Source: Serpens sp035497635 (GTDB lineage Bacteria; Pseudomonadota; Gammaproteobacteria; Pseudomonadales; Pseudomonadaceae). From it: a DNA stretch of 13,820 nt. The stretch's first letter is position 1; every line of letters begins with the position of its first letter. The stretch covers positions 1-13,820 of the forward strand of contig DATJDB010000119.1 of the NCBI GenBank assembly GCA_035497635.1, in the 5' to 3' direction. Position numbers and translations under genes: made by a program. Shown here piece after piece: positions 13,665 to 13,820 of this stretch. The notes beneath the pieces are model-generated. The model was not told where the DNA came from. It saw only the letters and a list, made by a program, of their open reading frames with translations, and made no database searches.

Positions 13665-13820
13665 TTACTGCGCCCACTTGGGCGCACGTTTCTGTACGAA
13701 TGCCATCGTGCCTTCGACGCCTTCGGCTCCGGTCACGGCGGCGGCGAACTGTTCGGCGGCGCCGTCCAGCAGCGGACCCAGTTCCTGGGTCTCGGTGGCC
13801 AGCAGCAGCGCCTTGGTCTG
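13665..13820 (-). CDS. atuE: AtuE, C-terminal part (isohexenylglutaconyl-CoA hydratase), cut by window edge
   Basis: The last 51 codons and the stop of a gene that enters from the right edge. The fragment, ending EGTMAFVQKRAPKWAQ, has the C-terminal crotonase/enoyl-CoA hydratase pattern, in which an EG..AF..KR.P.W segment closes the fold. In the atu cluster the gene just upstream of atuF is atuE, encoding the hydratase that acts on the product of geranyl-CoA carboxylase. The catalytic residues lie outside the window, so assignment rests on this C-terminus and on gene order. The gap to atuF is 67 bases and holds an inverted repeat. Confidence 0.8.
   Translation of the reverse strand, partial: QTKALLLATETQELGPLLDGAAEQFAAAVTGAEGVEGTMAFVQKRAPKWAQ

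Noticed and set aside
1..13820. Defence, toxin-antitoxin, phage or biosynthetic gene system
   Set aside because: All supported genes are metabolic, regulatory or envelope genes with ordinary composition; there are no integrase, transposase, nuclease or toxin motifs.

Overview
The window is chromosomal DNA of a Pseudomonas-type gammaproteobacterium. The evidence is the GC-rich, codon-biased coding sequence, the gene order TetR regulator - small lipoprotein - DUF1285 protein - ETF-ubiquinone oxidoreductase // etfB-etfA, REP/REPIN-type repeats, and the 3' half of an acyclic terpene utilisation (atu) cluster. That cluster is known from P. aeruginosa, P. citronellolis and relatives. The species cannot be fixed from the sequence alone. 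No phage, transposon, CRISPR array, defence island or secretion cluster is visible; this is mostly core metabolism.

Layout. Bases 1-180 hold no gene on the protein level. On the minus strand they fold like an Hfq-type small RNA (hairpin, C-rich open stretch, intrinsic terminator), possibly RgsA/P16. Bases 181-1314 (minus) encode a class V PLP aminotransferase-like enzyme of unknown substrate. It is divergent from a plus-strand set at 1385-3276: a TetR regulator, a small lipoprotein and a DUF1285 protein. A 34-bp perfect palindrome at 3296-3329 separates this set from the convergent ETF-QO gene (3372-5036, minus).

ETF-QO and etfB-etfA (5356-7034, plus) are transcribed divergently from a shared control region. 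That region carries a consensus-like PsrA operator beside a good sigma70 promoter for ETF-QO. A strong terminator follows etfA. Next come two tandem 92-bp REPIN repeats, then a periplasmic solute-binding-like protein (7461-8246) and a small proline-rich secreted protein (8322-8753), neither with a recognised specific function.

The right third, all minus strand, reads atuE (partial, running off the window), atuF, atuG, atuH. AtuF is the biotin subunit of geranyl-CoA carboxylase, AtuE the following hydratase, AtuG a short-chain dehydrogenase and AtuH an acyl-CoA ligase. Palindromic hairpins sit in the atuE-atuF and atuF-atuG gaps.

How the parts fit. Acyl-CoA dehydrogenases of beta-oxidation, including the citronellyl-CoA dehydrogenase of the Atu route, pass electrons to EtfAB, and ETF-QO passes them on to ubiquinone. 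Here the electron sink and the terpene catabolic cluster lie about 1.7 kb apart, and the PsrA site would tie the ETF genes to fatty acyl signals. The best leads are the minus-strand sRNA candidate, the PsrA operator, the intercistronic hairpins of the atu operon and the unassigned secreted gene pair.
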